NCBI GenBank assembly: GCA_035533215.1
Contig: DATLUG010000017.1
Span: 33,315 to 97,314 of the forward strand
DNA length: 64,000 nt
Direction: 5' to 3'
DNA from: DAHUZL01 sp035533215
Lineage (GTDB): Bacteria; Chloroflexota; Dormibacteria; Aeolococcales; Bog-877
A program made the translations under genes and the position numbers. The number at the start of each line of letters is the position of its first letter. The stretch's first letter is position 1. Positions 41,966 to 49,963 of the stretch are shown here, one piece after another. The notes beneath the pieces are model-generated. The model had not been told where the DNA came from. It saw only the letters and a list, made by a program, of their open reading frames with translations, and did not search any database.

Positions 41966-42950
41966 GGCTCGCCTCCAGGCCGGGCGCGGCGGTGCGCACC
42001 TCGGAGAAGTTGGCCTTGCGCTCCGGCAGGAGCCCCTGGGGGCGGAAGCGCAGGACCACGATCAGTCCGGCGCCGATCACCATGTTGCGCAGCGCCGGTT
42101 CCAGGAAGGCGTTGTTGGGGATCGCCGGCAGGTAGCGGGTCGCCTCCGAGAGCACCGCCACCACCAGGAACGAGCCCAGCACCGACCCCCAGTTGTTGCC
42201 CCGGCCGCCGATGAGGAGGATCGCCCAGATGATGAACGTCTCCAGGGTCGACCAGCCGTCGGGACTGAAGGCGCCCACGAACCCGACCAGGAGGGCCCCG
42301 CCCACGCCGGCGTAGAAGCACCCGATCACCATCGCCCAGAGGCGGATGCGGAAGGTGTTCTTGCCGAACGCCTCGGCCACGTCGACGTCCTCCCGGATCG
42401 CCCGCATGGTCCGGCCCAGGGGCGAGCGCAGCAGCCGCTGGGCGACGAACCACAGCAGGACCATGACCGCCCCGGTCACCGCCATGTAGAAGATGGTGTA
42501 GGTGTTGACCCCGAGGTGGACCTGGCCATTGAGGGGCTCGGGCACCCCCACCAGGCCGTCGAACCCGTCGAAGAGGTTGGTGAGGTTCCCCACCAGGCTG
42601 TAGAGGATGATCCCCACCGAGAGGGTGACGATGGCGAGGTAGTCGCTGCGCAGGCGGTTGATCGCCAGCAGGCCGACCACCAGGCCCAGCGCCGCCGCCG
42701 CCAGCCCCCCCAGCAGGATGGGGATGGGGAAGGGGAGGTGCCAGCCCAGGATGTAGACGACGCCGGTCCCCGGCTGCGGCGGCCCCAGCGACGTCACCCC
42801 TGCGACGTAGGCCCCGACGGCCATGAAGGTGATGTAGGTGAAGTCGAGGATCCCCGCATAGCCGAACTGGATGTTCAGCCCCCAGGCGAGGATGTTGTAG
42901 ATGAAGAAGTAGTTGACGATGGTGGCGAGGTAGAAGACGACGGCGGACAT
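41955..42950 (-). CDS. livM: Liv-type ABC transporter permease (LivM)
   Basis: Permease of 331 residues with about nine hydrophobic helices. LAWGLNIQFGYAGILDFTYI is the conserved early segment (usually GLNLQxGYAGxxxxG), LRSDYLAIVTLSVGIILYSL, FGKNTFRIRLWAMVIGCFYA and GGRGNNWGSVLGSFLVVAVL follow. The C-terminus LVVLRFRPQGLLPER is diagnostic of LivM. It starts on the base adjacent to the livH stop. Confidence 0.92.
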   Translation of the reverse strand: MSAVVFYLATIVNYFFIYNILAWGLNIQFGYAGILDFTYITFMAVGAYVAGVTSLGPPQPGTGVVYILGWHLPFPIPILLGGLAAAALGLVVGLLAINRLRSDYLAIVTLSVGIILYSLVGNLTNLFDGFDGLVGVPEPLNGQVHLGVNTYTIFYMAVTGAVMVLLWFVAQRLLRSPLGRTMRAIREDVDVAEAFGKNTFRIRLWAMVIGCFYAGVGGALLVGFVGAFSPDGWSTLETFIIWAILLIGGRGNNWGSVLGSFLVVAVLSEATRYLPAIPNNAFLEPALRNMVIGAGLIVVLRFRPQGLLPERKANFSEVRTAAPGLEASHAD

Positions 42951-43826
42951 CTATGCCTTCCCCTGTGCCGGGATCAGGCCCTGGGGCCGGAGCAGCAGCA
43001 TGATGATGAGGACCACGAAGGCGAGGTCGGTGCTGTAGGCGGGGTCGATGAAGGCGGCCGAGACCTCGGTCACCATCCCGATCAGGACCGCCCCCAGCAT
43101 GGCGCCGTAGGGTTGGCCGATCCCGCCCACGATCACCGCCGCGAAGATGATGAAGAGGAAGTTCTCGCCGAAGGCCGGCTCGAAGCTGGCGGTGCTGATG
43201 GCGAGGGCGATCCCGGCGAGCCCGGCCAGGGTCCCGCTGATGAACCAGGCCCAGGTGGTGACGCGGTTGATGTCGATGCCGCTGACCTGGGCCAGCGCCG
43301 GGTTGTCGGACATCGCCCGCATCGCCTTGCCCAGCCGGGTCCGGGTGAGCAGCAAATGGACGCCCACCATGCTGACCCCGGCGACACCGATGATCACCAG
43401 CTGGGCGGGGGTGAGCAGGAAGGGCCCGATGTGGAGCGGGAACTGCGACACCACCGCGAAGAACTGGGGGCTCGGGCCCCACACCCCCTGGACGACGTTG
43501 CCGAGGATCAGGCTGAGCCCGAAGCTGACGATGAGCAGGTAGAACAGCGGGAAGCCGCTGCGGGTGAAGGATCGGAAGACGATCCGGTCGGAGAGCACCC
43601 CCACCACCCCGACGCCGAGCGCGCCGATCACGATCGCCAGCCAGAGCGGCAGATGGCCGCCGGTGAGGGTGGTCCAGGCGAAGTAGGCGCCCAGGGTGAG
43701 GAACGATCCGTAGGCGAAATTGACGTAGTTGGTCACCCCGAACTGCAGGCTCAACCCCACCGACGCCAGCGCCAGGACCGACGCGGTGACGAAGCCGAAG
43801 CCGATCGAGAGCCACAGGATGCTCAC
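42951..43826 (-). CDS. livH: Liv-type ABC transporter permease (LivH)
   Basis: Permease of 291 residues with about eight helices: LALASVGLSLQFGVTNYVNF, AYGSFLTLGAYFAWTTL, RTRLGKAMRAMSDNPALAQV, WFISGTLAGLAGIALAI, AAVIVGGIGQPYGAMLGAVL and the C-terminal LLLRPQGLIPAQGKA. GTG start preceded by GGGAGGAGG and overlapping the CitE-like gene by four bases. The coupling of the permease to the lyase gene supports a common substrate. Confidence 0.92.
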   Translation of the reverse strand: MSILWLSIGFGFVTASVLALASVGLSLQFGVTNYVNFAYGSFLTLGAYFAWTTLTGGHLPLWLAIVIGALGVGVVGVLSDRIVFRSFTRSGFPLFYLLIVSFGLSLILGNVVQGVWGPSPQFFAVVSQFPLHIGPFLLTPAQLVIIGVAGVSMVGVHLLLTRTRLGKAMRAMSDNPALAQVSGIDINRVTTWAWFISGTLAGLAGIALAISTASFEPAFGENFLFIIFAAVIVGGIGQPYGAMLGAVLIGMVTEVSAAFIDPAYSTDLAFVVLIIMLLLRPQGLIPAQGKA

Positions 43827-44755
43827 GGGGCCTCCTCCCTGACGCCGGCGCGGCGGGCCCGCTCCAGCACCTGCACGGCGCGCGCGGCGATCGGCTGGTC
43901 GACGAAGTCCGGCCCCACCCGGAGCGCGCCCACCCCAGCCGTCAGGGCCGCCTCGAACCGGTCCACGATGGTCTGGGCGCGGGCGACCTCGGCGGGGGTC
44001 GGCGTGAACACGCGGTGCACGACCGGGAGCTGGTCGGGATGGATGCAGGCCTTGCCCTGGAAGCCCAGTCGGCGGGCGTCCAGCGCCTCCCGCTCCAGTC
44101 CCTCGTGGTCGTCGAGGGTGAGGTGGGCGGTATCGATCGGCGGCTCCGCCCCAGCCAGCCGGCAGGCCAGCGCCACCTGGGCTCGGGCCCAGCTGACGCC
44201 CGGATTGCCGGGCTCGGGGAGCATGCCGGTGTCGAGGGTGAAGTCGCCGACCCCGAAGTTGAGGGTACGGACCCTGGGCGAGGCCCCGGCGATCGCCACC
44301 GCGGCGTAGAGCCCGCGGGCGCTCTCGACGATCGGGATGATGCGGATGGCACCCGCCGCGAGACCGCGTCCACGCTCCAGCTGGGTGAGCGCCCATGCCA
44401 GGGTGTGAACGTCCTCCGCCGACTCGGTCTTGGGCAGCACGATCCCATCCAGTCCCGGCCCCACCACCTGGAGCAGGTCGGGATAGGCATGCGCCGTCGC
44501 CAGGGCGTTGATCCTGACCAGGGCCAGGGGGGCGGGCAGTGCCCGCTCGCTGAGCAGGGCCGCTGCCCGATGGCGGGCCATGCCCTTATCGGCCTCGGGG
44601 ACCGCGTCCTCGAGGTCGAGGATGGCGGCGTCGGCGGCCGACTCCAGCGCCTTGCGGCTGTGGCGCTCGTGGCTGGCGGGGGCGAAGAGCAGGCTCCGGA
44701 GCAGGCCCGGCTCCGGCGTGCGGCCCATCGGTGCCGACCCGTTGGTCGCACCCAT
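43823..44755 (-). CDS. CitE-like CoA-ester lyase (HpcH/HpaI family)
   Basis: A 310-residue TIM-barrel lyase of the citrate lyase beta/malyl-CoA/citramalyl-CoA lyase group. Metal and substrate residues are visible: LRSLLFAPASHERHSRKALE, AAILDLEDAVPEADKG, LALVRINALATAHAYPDL, GIVLPKTESAEDV, IIPIVESARGLY, NFGVGDFTLDTGM and GFQGKACIHPDQL. The family cleaves CoA esters such as L-malyl-CoA, beta-methylmalyl-CoA or citramalyl-CoA; the exact one is not readable here. The ATG overlaps the CoA-transferase stop by one base (TGATG), with an in-frame GTG just before. Confidence 0.9.
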   Translation of the reverse strand: MGATNGSAPMGRTPEPGLLRSLLFAPASHERHSRKALESAADAAILDLEDAVPEADKGMARHRAAALLSERALPAPLALVRINALATAHAYPDLLQVVGPGLDGIVLPKTESAEDVHTLAWALTQLERGRGLAAGAIRIIPIVESARGLYAAVAIAGASPRVRTLNFGVGDFTLDTGMLPEPGNPGVSWARAQVALACRLAGAEPPIDTAHLTLDDHEGLEREALDARRLGFQGKACIHPDQLPVVHRVFTPTPAEVARAQTIVDRFEAALTAGVGALRVGPDFVDQPIAARAVQVLERARRAGVREEAP

Positions 44756-45960
44756 CACACCACCCCCGCGGCGCGCAGCTCGCTGAGTCGGTCGATCAGG
44801 CCCAGCTCGGCCAGGATCTCTTCCGTGTGGGCCCCGAGTCGGGGGCCGGTGTGGCGCACCCTCCCGGGGGTGCGGCTCATCCGGGCCGGCACGTCGACGA
44901 GCCGCATCGGCCCGAGGTCGGGGTCGTCCACCGTGACGAAGGCCTCCCGGTCGGCGGCGTTGGGATCGCTCATCACCTCCTCGACATCGTGCACCGGGCC
45001 CACCGCGGCCTGGGCACGCTCCATCACCCCGATCACCTCGGCCGCGGGACGGGCGCCGATCCAGGTCGCGAGGATGGCGTCGAGCTCGTCGACGTGACGC
45101 AGCCTCGCCTCGTTGGTGACGAAGCGCGGGTCGTCGGACAGCTCCGGCCGGTCGATCGCACTGAACACCCGGCGGACGATCGAGGGCGCGCTGGCGGAGA
45201 GGGCCACCCAGCGCCCGTCGCTGCACCGGTAGACGTTGCGGGGCGCGACGTGGACGCTGCGGCTGCCGGTGCGCTGGCCGCGGACCCCGAGTTGGTCCCA
45301 ATCCAGCAGCGACGGCTCCAGCAGGCGGAGGATCGGGTCGCAGAGGCTGAGGTCGATGCGCTGGCCGCGCCCGTCGGTGCGATCGCGGTGGTAGAGCGCC
45401 ACCATCACCGCGAAGGCCCCCATGATCCCGGCCACCCCGTCGGCGAGACCCATGTTGGGCAGCGTGGGCGGCCCCTCGGGATCCCCGTTGAGGTGAGCGA
45501 ACCCCGACCGGGCCTCCGCCAGCGTGCCGAACCCCGGCCGATGGGCCAGGGCCCCGTGGCGGCCGAAACCCGACACCTCCAGCATCACCAGTCCGGGATT
45601 GAGCACGGCCAGGTCGTCGTAGCCGACGCCCCAGCGCTCCAGCGTGCCGGGGCGGAAGTTGGCGATCACCACGTCGGTGGAGGGGATCAGGCGGCGCAGG
45701 ATCGTGGCCCCCTCGGCCGTCCGGAGGTCGAGCGTCAGCGACCGCTTGTTGCGGCTGATCGCCTTCCAGAAGAGCGACTCGCCGCTCTTGCGGGTCCCCC
45801 AGGCGCGCTGGGGGTCGCCCTCGCCGGGTTTTTCGACCTTGATCACGTCAGCACCGAACTCCCCGAGGTAGCAGGCTGATGCCGGCGCGGCCATCATCGT
45901 GGCGAGGTCCAGCACCCGCACCCCGCTGAGCGGGAGCGGTCGGACCGCGGGGCTAGGCAC
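44755..45960 (-). CDS. Class III CoA-transferase (CaiB/BaiF/Frc family)
   Basis: A 401-residue family III CoA-transferase, which passes CoA between carboxylic acids (for example succinyl-CoA to an acceptor). Visible blocks: LSGVRVLDLATMMAAPASAC, YLGEFGADVIKVEKPGEGDP, SRNKRSLTLDLRTAEG, VVIANFRPGTLERWGVGYDD, GFGTLAEARSGFAHLNGDPE and LADGVAGIMGAFAVMVALYH, where the Asp aligns with the catalytic Asp of Frc and CaiB. It would activate the imported acid for the downstream lyase. The GTG overlaps the gntR stop by eight bases. Confidence 0.92.
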   Translation of the reverse strand: MPSPAVRPLPLSGVRVLDLATMMAAPASACYLGEFGADVIKVEKPGEGDPQRAWGTRKSGESLFWKAISRNKRSLTLDLRTAEGATILRRLIPSTDVVIANFRPGTLERWGVGYDDLAVLNPGLVMLEVSGFGRHGALAHRPGFGTLAEARSGFAHLNGDPEGPPTLPNMGLADGVAGIMGAFAVMVALYHRDRTDGRGQRIDLSLCDPILRLLEPSLLDWDQLGVRGQRTGSRSVHVAPRNVYRCSDGRWVALSASAPSIVRRVFSAIDRPELSDDPRFVTNEARLRHVDELDAILATWIGARPAAEVIGVMERAQAAVGPVHDVEEVMSDPNAADREAFVTVDDPDLGPMRLVDVPARMSRTPGRVRHTGPRLGAHTEEILAELGLIDRLSELRAAGVV

Positions 45961-46774
45961 CGGCCGCTCCCGAGACGGCCGGGCTCGGCTCCTGGTCAGC
46001 ACCCAGGCCCTGGAGCAGGAAGCCGGCGGCGCTGTCCAGGTGTTCGGCCATGGCCCGCTCGGCGCCGGCGCGGTCGCCGGCGCGGATCTGTTCCAGGACG
46101 CGGTGATGCTCGAGGCGCGCACGCACCCGGCGGTCCTCGTCGGCCGCCGTGTGGCGCCGGTAGCGGTCCTCGTGGTCGGCGATGTCGTCGAGGAGGTCGG
46201 CGGCGAGCCGGATCCCGGCGATGCGCGCGACCGCCCGGTGGAAGCGCCGCGCCCCAACGGCGACCAGCTCCCCGCGGGGTGCGGGCGGCGGCCGGTCGAT
46301 CATCCGCCCGAGCGCAGCCAGGTCATCGGCGGTGGCCCGGCCGGCGGCCTCGCCAGCCACCAGCCGCTCGAGCACGCCGCGAACCCGGTAGAGGGCCCGG
46401 ACGTCGGTTGGGTTCCAGGCCGCCACCTGGTACCCGCCGGTCGGCAGCGCCGTCACCAGCCGGCGCTGCTCCAGCCGGCGGAGCGCCTCGCGCACCGGGG
46501 TGCGGCTGACCCGGAACTGAGCGGCGAGTTCCTTCTCGCCGAGCCGGGTGGAGGCGGCCAGCCGGCCGTCGACCACCGCTGCGCGCAGCGACTGGTAGAC
46601 GGCATCGGCGGCAGAGGTGCGCTCGACCCTGCCGGGCCAACCGTCCCCGAGCCAGGACGTGCCGTCCGCCGGGCGGTCAGCCACCAGGCACCCGGCGATC
46701 GCGGATCGCCCTTCCGGGAGCGAGCGGCGCCGGCCGATCCCGCGGCAGTCGTGGGGCCTCCGATCGTCGGTCAC
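45953..46774 (-). CDS. GntR-family regulator (FCD subgroup) heading the import/catabolism operon
   Basis: Regulator of about 273 residues: winged helix (AVYQSLRAAVVDGRLAASTR, LAAQFRVSRTPVREALRRLE) and an FCD domain (LYRVRGVLERLVAGEAAGRA, GARRFHRAVARIAG, ADHEDRYRRH, LEHHRVLEQIRAGDRAGAER, AMAEHLDSA). GTG at 46774 with GGGAGGG upstream is proposed; a longer frame from 46837 would read through the candidate operator and is rejected. The first 55 residues are non-homologous, so a later start is possible. It is the first gene of the operon that continues into the CoA-transferase. Confidence 0.85.
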   Translation of the reverse strand: MTDDRRPHDCRGIGRRRSLPEGRSAIAGCLVADRPADGTSWLGDGWPGRVERTSAADAVYQSLRAAVVDGRLAASTRLGEKELAAQFRVSRTPVREALRRLEQRRLVTALPTGGYQVAAWNPTDVRALYRVRGVLERLVAGEAAGRATADDLAALGRMIDRPPPAPRGELVAVGARRFHRAVARIAGIRLAADLLDDIADHEDRYRRHTAADEDRRVRARLEHHRVLEQIRAGDRAGAERAMAEHLDSAAGFLLQGLGADQEPSPAVSGAAGA

Positions 46775-46811
46775 CGCCCGATCGCCCTCCCCTCTCCATC
46801 GGCCGAGCAAA

Positions 46812-46823
46812 TATACATGGATA
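46812..46823. promoter_or_regulatory. AT-rich imperfect operator TATnCATGnATA
   Basis: TATACATGGATA is a 12-base dyad with one mismatched pair, in an AT-rich patch that also contains a minus-strand -10-like TATATT. It lies 37 bases upstream of the proposed gntR GTG, the same offset as the TGGTATACCA site in front of the lyase gene. It is the likely autoregulatory site of this GntR protein. Confidence 0.45.
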
Positions 46824-46910
46824 CAAGCGTCCGTCAAGGGGGCGGCGACGCCGACCTGGCGACGTCGGCGCTGCGGCGCCAGGTCGGTGCAGCCCGCCGC
46901 CGCCCGCGGG

Positions 46911-48056
46911 TCAGAAACCCAGCTGGACCGCCCGCGCCCACGTGTACAGGAGGCGGGGCCGAGGGCCGTGCACCGCCGCCAGGATCTCGACGTCGCTGGC
47001 GCCGCCGACCCCCGGCCAGGGCGCCTGGGCGGCTCCCATCACCAGCCAGACCGCCCGCCCGGGCGGCTCCCGGCGCAGGAGGGTGTCGCGGTGCCCCCAG
47101 CACCCGGGGCTCTGGAGCAGGGGGCAGTCCAGGTTGAGCGCACCCCACCCGTCCTGGTACATCCAGTCGTAGGCGGCCGCGAGCGCGCCGAGGTCGTGGG
47201 CCCAGTTGGTCCCCCCCACCACGATCCGGTCGGACCCAGCCGTCCGCGGGACCAGGACGTCCACCCCGCCCCGCGCGGCGCCCATCGCCACCCCGTCGAG
47301 GGTCGGGCTGAGGCCGAGCGCGGGAGGGAGCCCGCGCGACACCCGCTCCTCGTCGGTGAGGACGAGAAGCAGTTCCGCCGGGGTCAGGCGCTCCACCGCC
47401 AGCGGGAGCTGCAGCGGCGGAAGGCCCTCGGCGGCCCGGGCGCGGTCGAGCGCGACGACCAGGTCGGTGCGGCAGGGCGCTGCGTGCGGCCCCGCCTGCG
47501 CGCAGATCCCCCGGAAGTCGGGCCCCAGCCGGACGTCGGAGGCTGGATTGCGGGGGGGGAGGAGGGCCGCGACCGGCAGGCGCGCCGGCGTCATCCCGTC
47601 GGTCACGGCCAGGGACGTGGTCGCGGCGACGGGTGTCCCCGGGTCGCCCGGCGCCCGCGCCCAGACGGCGATGCTCCAGCTCCCGGGCCAGGCCGTGTCC
47701 GTCGCCCATCGCACGGTCGGCGGCCCCCACCCGCGCAGGAGCGCGTAGGGGCCGATCGACCCGGCGCGGAGGAAGAAGGCGAAGCGGAGGCCTCGCGGCC
47801 GGCAGCGCGCCGTGGCCCGGATCAGCACCGACCCGCCCACCGTCACCGCCCCGGTCGGGGCCAGCTGGAGGCCCAGCTGGCCGCAGGTCGCACCCCCGGC
47901 CGCCCGCGACGCCACCGGGTGGGTGCCCGGCGGGACCGCGGGGGAGAGGGACAGCGGCAGACCGGCGCCCACCAGCAGGGCCGAGGCCAGGCGACGTTTC
48001 ACCCGGGTCGAGTCACCTCGGCCGCGCCCTGGGCGCGCGAGCCCCCCCGACCTCAT
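46911..48056 (-). CDS. Secreted protein of unknown function, distantly CAP-like
   Basis: A 381-residue exported protein. A basic N-region and hydrophobic stretch (RRLASALLVGAGLPLSLSPA) form a signal peptide. A beta-rich segment (about 55-160) precedes a domain with DLVVALDRARAAEGLPPLQL, LVLTDEERVSRGLPPALGLS, WAHDLGALAAAYDWMYQDGW and GCWGHRDTLL. The latter resembles extracellular proteins of actinobacteria that are loosely related to the CAP/SCP fold; I cannot name a function. ATG at 48056 preceded by GGGAGGA at nine bases. Divergent from the SDR gene, 74 bases apart. Confidence 0.7.
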   Translation of the reverse strand: MRSGGLARPGRGRGDSTRVKRRLASALLVGAGLPLSLSPAVPPGTHPVASRAAGGATCGQLGLQLAPTGAVTVGGSVLIRATARCRPRGLRFAFFLRAGSIGPYALLRGWGPPTVRWATDTAWPGSWSIAVWARAPGDPGTPVAATTSLAVTDGMTPARLPVAALLPPRNPASDVRLGPDFRGICAQAGPHAAPCRTDLVVALDRARAAEGLPPLQLPLAVERLTPAELLLVLTDEERVSRGLPPALGLSPTLDGVAMGAARGGVDVLVPRTAGSDRIVVGGTNWAHDLGALAAAYDWMYQDGWGALNLDCPLLQSPGCWGHRDTLLRREPPGRAVWLVMGAAQAPWPGVGGASDVEILAAVHGPRPRLLYTWARAVQLGF

Positions 48057-48118
48057 CCATCCGCGTCCTCCCACGCGTTACCGCCGGCCGGGGTCAGTCT
48101 ACGGGCCCCCGGCGCCTG

Positions 48119-48124
48119 TACGAT
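48119..48124 (+). promoter_or_regulatory. -10 box TACGAT, leaderless promoter of the SDR gene
   Basis: TACGAT lies exactly six bases before the ATG at 48131 and there is no ribosome-binding site. The spacing equals that at aroC and the left-edge MFS gene. Confidence 0.4.
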
Positions 48125-48130
48125 CCGGCC

Positions 48131-48955
48131 ATGCCCTCCGGCCCGCGTGCGCCGTCGACGCCGCCGCGGTCGGCGCTGATCACCGGGGGCACCTCGGGGA
48201 TCGGCCTGGCAACCGCGCGCTGGCTCGGGCAGCGGGGTCACGGGCTGGTGGTGACCGGCCGCGACCCCGGGCGGGGGCAGAGGGCCGAGGCCCAGCTTCG
48301 CGCCGAGGGTGCGGTGGCCCATTTCCTCGTCGCGGAGGCGCGCGACGCCGCCGCTGCCGGTCAGGCGGTGGCGTGGGCCGAGCGCGAGTTCGGACGGCTG
48401 GACGTGCTGGTCGCCTGCGCCGGGGCGGGGGTGGTGGCGCCGCTGGCCGACACCCCCCCGGACCTCGTCGAGCGCCTCCTCGGCGTCAACGTGCTCGGGC
48501 CCTTGGTCGCGGTCCAGGCCGCCCGGGCCCTCCTCGCCCGCAGCCGTCCGGCGGCCATCGTGCTGGTCTCGTCGGACTCCGGGGTGCGCGGCGACGTCCC
48601 CCTCGGTGCCTACTCGGTGACCAAGGCGGCCGTCAACATGATGGGGCGCCTGCTCGCACTCGACCTCGCCGCCGAGGGGATCCGGGTCAACGTCGTGTGT
48701 CCGGGCGACACCCTGCCGGGGATGACCCACATGGGTCCGCTCGGCGACCCCGAGGCCAGCTCGGCCGACCCCGCCCGCTGGACGCCGACCCCGATGGGCC
48801 GATACGCGGAGGGGCCCGAGGTCGCCGAGGTGATCGGCTTCCTCGCCGACGGACGCTCGAGCTACGTCAACGGCGCGGTGGTGACCGTCGACGGCGGCGC
48901 CGGGGCGGCGTTCGGCGGTGCCGGTGTCGCCGCGCCGCCCGCGCCGCCGCGCTGA
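48131..48955 (+). CDS. Short-chain dehydrogenase/reductase
   Basis: A classical SDR of 274 residues: cofactor motif ALITGGTSGIGLATARWLG, VACAGAGV (NNAG equivalent is changed to ACAGAG), NVLGPLVAVQAARALL, catalytic Ser in VLVSSDSG, YSVTKAAVNMMGRLLALDLA with Tyr and Lys, RVNVVCPGDTLPGM and YVNGAVVTVDGG. NAD(P) preference is not clear; the basic residues after TGRDPGRGQR favour NADP. The substrate is unknown. It converges on the SIMPL gene with no intervening bases. Confidence 0.9.
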   Translation: MPSGPRAPSTPPRSALITGGTSGIGLATARWLGQRGHGLVVTGRDPGRGQRAEAQLRAEGAVAHFLVAEARDAAAAGQAVAWAEREFGRLDVLVACAGAGVVAPLADTPPDLVERLLGVNVLGPLVAVQAARALLARSRPAAIVLVSSDSGVRGDVPLGAYSVTKAAVNMMGRLLALDLAAEGIRVNVVCPGDTLPGMTHMGPLGDPEASSADPARWTPTPMGRYAEGPEVAEVIGFLADGRSSYVNGAVVTVDGGAGAAFGGAGVAAPPAPPR

Positions 48956-49762
48956 TCAGCCGGTCTGGAGGGCGTAGACCAGGGTCACCTGGGCGCTGAC
49001 CTGCTGGCTCCCCGCCTCCAGGGGGACGCTCTGCGCTGGAGCAGCGGAGCGGAAGGTGCCGGCGATCGGGGTGGGGAAGATGGGCGGGGGGTTCGGGCTC
49101 TGGTCCGTGAGCGAGCACACCGGGCCCAGCCGCTCGCCCGCCGCCCGGGCCATGGCCCGGGCCCGGGCCCGGGCCTGGTGGACCGCGTCCACCCGGGCGG
49201 CGGAGTCGAGGCTGCGAGCGTCGTTGACCGAGAACGCCAGCCCGTTGATCACGGTGGCATCGCCGCCCGCCCTGGAGATCGCGTCGACAGTGGCTCCCGC
49301 CCGGCCGAGGTGGTGGACCTTGGCGGTGACGGAGTTGACGACCTGGTACCCGGTCAGCCGCTGGATGCCGTTGGCGGAGGAGACGTAGTTGGGCTGGATG
49401 GTGAGCCCGGTGGTCTGGATGTCGGCTCGGTCGACCCCGCCGCGCACCAGGGCGGCCAGCACCGCGGCCGCCTTGGCATTGTCCGAAGCCAGGGCCGTGG
49501 ACGCGCTCGGACGGGTCACGCTGATCTGGAATTGGACGGTGAGGAGGTCGGGCGTTCCGGTCGCCTGCCCGGTGCCATGCACGGTGAGGTGGGGCGCGTC
49601 GTGGCCGCAGGCGGCGCCGGCACCGGCCGAGGTCCGGGCCACCGCAGCGATGGTGCGGGCTGGTCCGCGGACCGCCCCGCAGCCGGCCAGCGCCGCACCC
49701 ACCGCGACGATCGCCGCCACCGAAAGGACCGCCTTCCGCTCTCGCCGTCCAGCTTCGATCAC
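48956..49762 (-). CDS. SIMPL-domain (DUF541) lipoprotein
   Basis: A 268-residue envelope lipoprotein. The N-terminus VLSVAAIVAVGAALAGC ends in a lipobox with the lipidated Cys at about residue 28. The SIMPL domain follows: LTVHGTGQATGTPDLLTVQF, IQTTGLTIQPNYVSSANGIQ, GYQVVNSVTAKVHHLGRAGA, VDAVHQARARARAMARAAGE and a C-terminal VSAQVTLVYALQTG. The family includes periplasmic oxidative-stress protein YggE; its biochemical role is unsettled. I chose GTG at 49762 because AAGGAGG is seven bases upstream; the ATG at 49768 would be too close. Confidence 0.88.
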   Translation of the reverse strand: MIEAGRRERKAVLSVAAIVAVGAALAGCGAVRGPARTIAAVARTSAGAGAACGHDAPHLTVHGTGQATGTPDLLTVQFQISVTRPSASTALASDNAKAAAVLAALVRGGVDRADIQTTGLTIQPNYVSSANGIQRLTGYQVVNSVTAKVHHLGRAGATVDAISRAGGDATVINGLAFSVNDARSLDSAARVDAVHQARARARAMARAAGERLGPVCSLTDQSPNPPPIFPTPIAGTFRSAAPAQSVPLEAGSQQVSAQVTLVYALQTG

Positions 49763-49963
49763 GCGCATGCCTCCTTCGCGCCCCCGCGGGGCGACCTCGG
49801 CTCTGAGACGCGATGGAGTCGTCTGCGGTTCCCGATCGGGCGAGGGTCCGCTCCGCCCGCGGTCCCGTGGGCCGCGCCTCGGGGCACGACGCGGTGGTGG
49901 CGACGTTCCGTACCCTGGCAGGGACGTCCGTCGCCGATCGGTCCACGACTTCGAGGAGGCTCG

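Noticed and set aside
46775..46837. ATG start at 46837 for the upstream gntR
   Set aside because: It would translate through the AT-rich candidate promoter and operator and has no ribosome-binding site.
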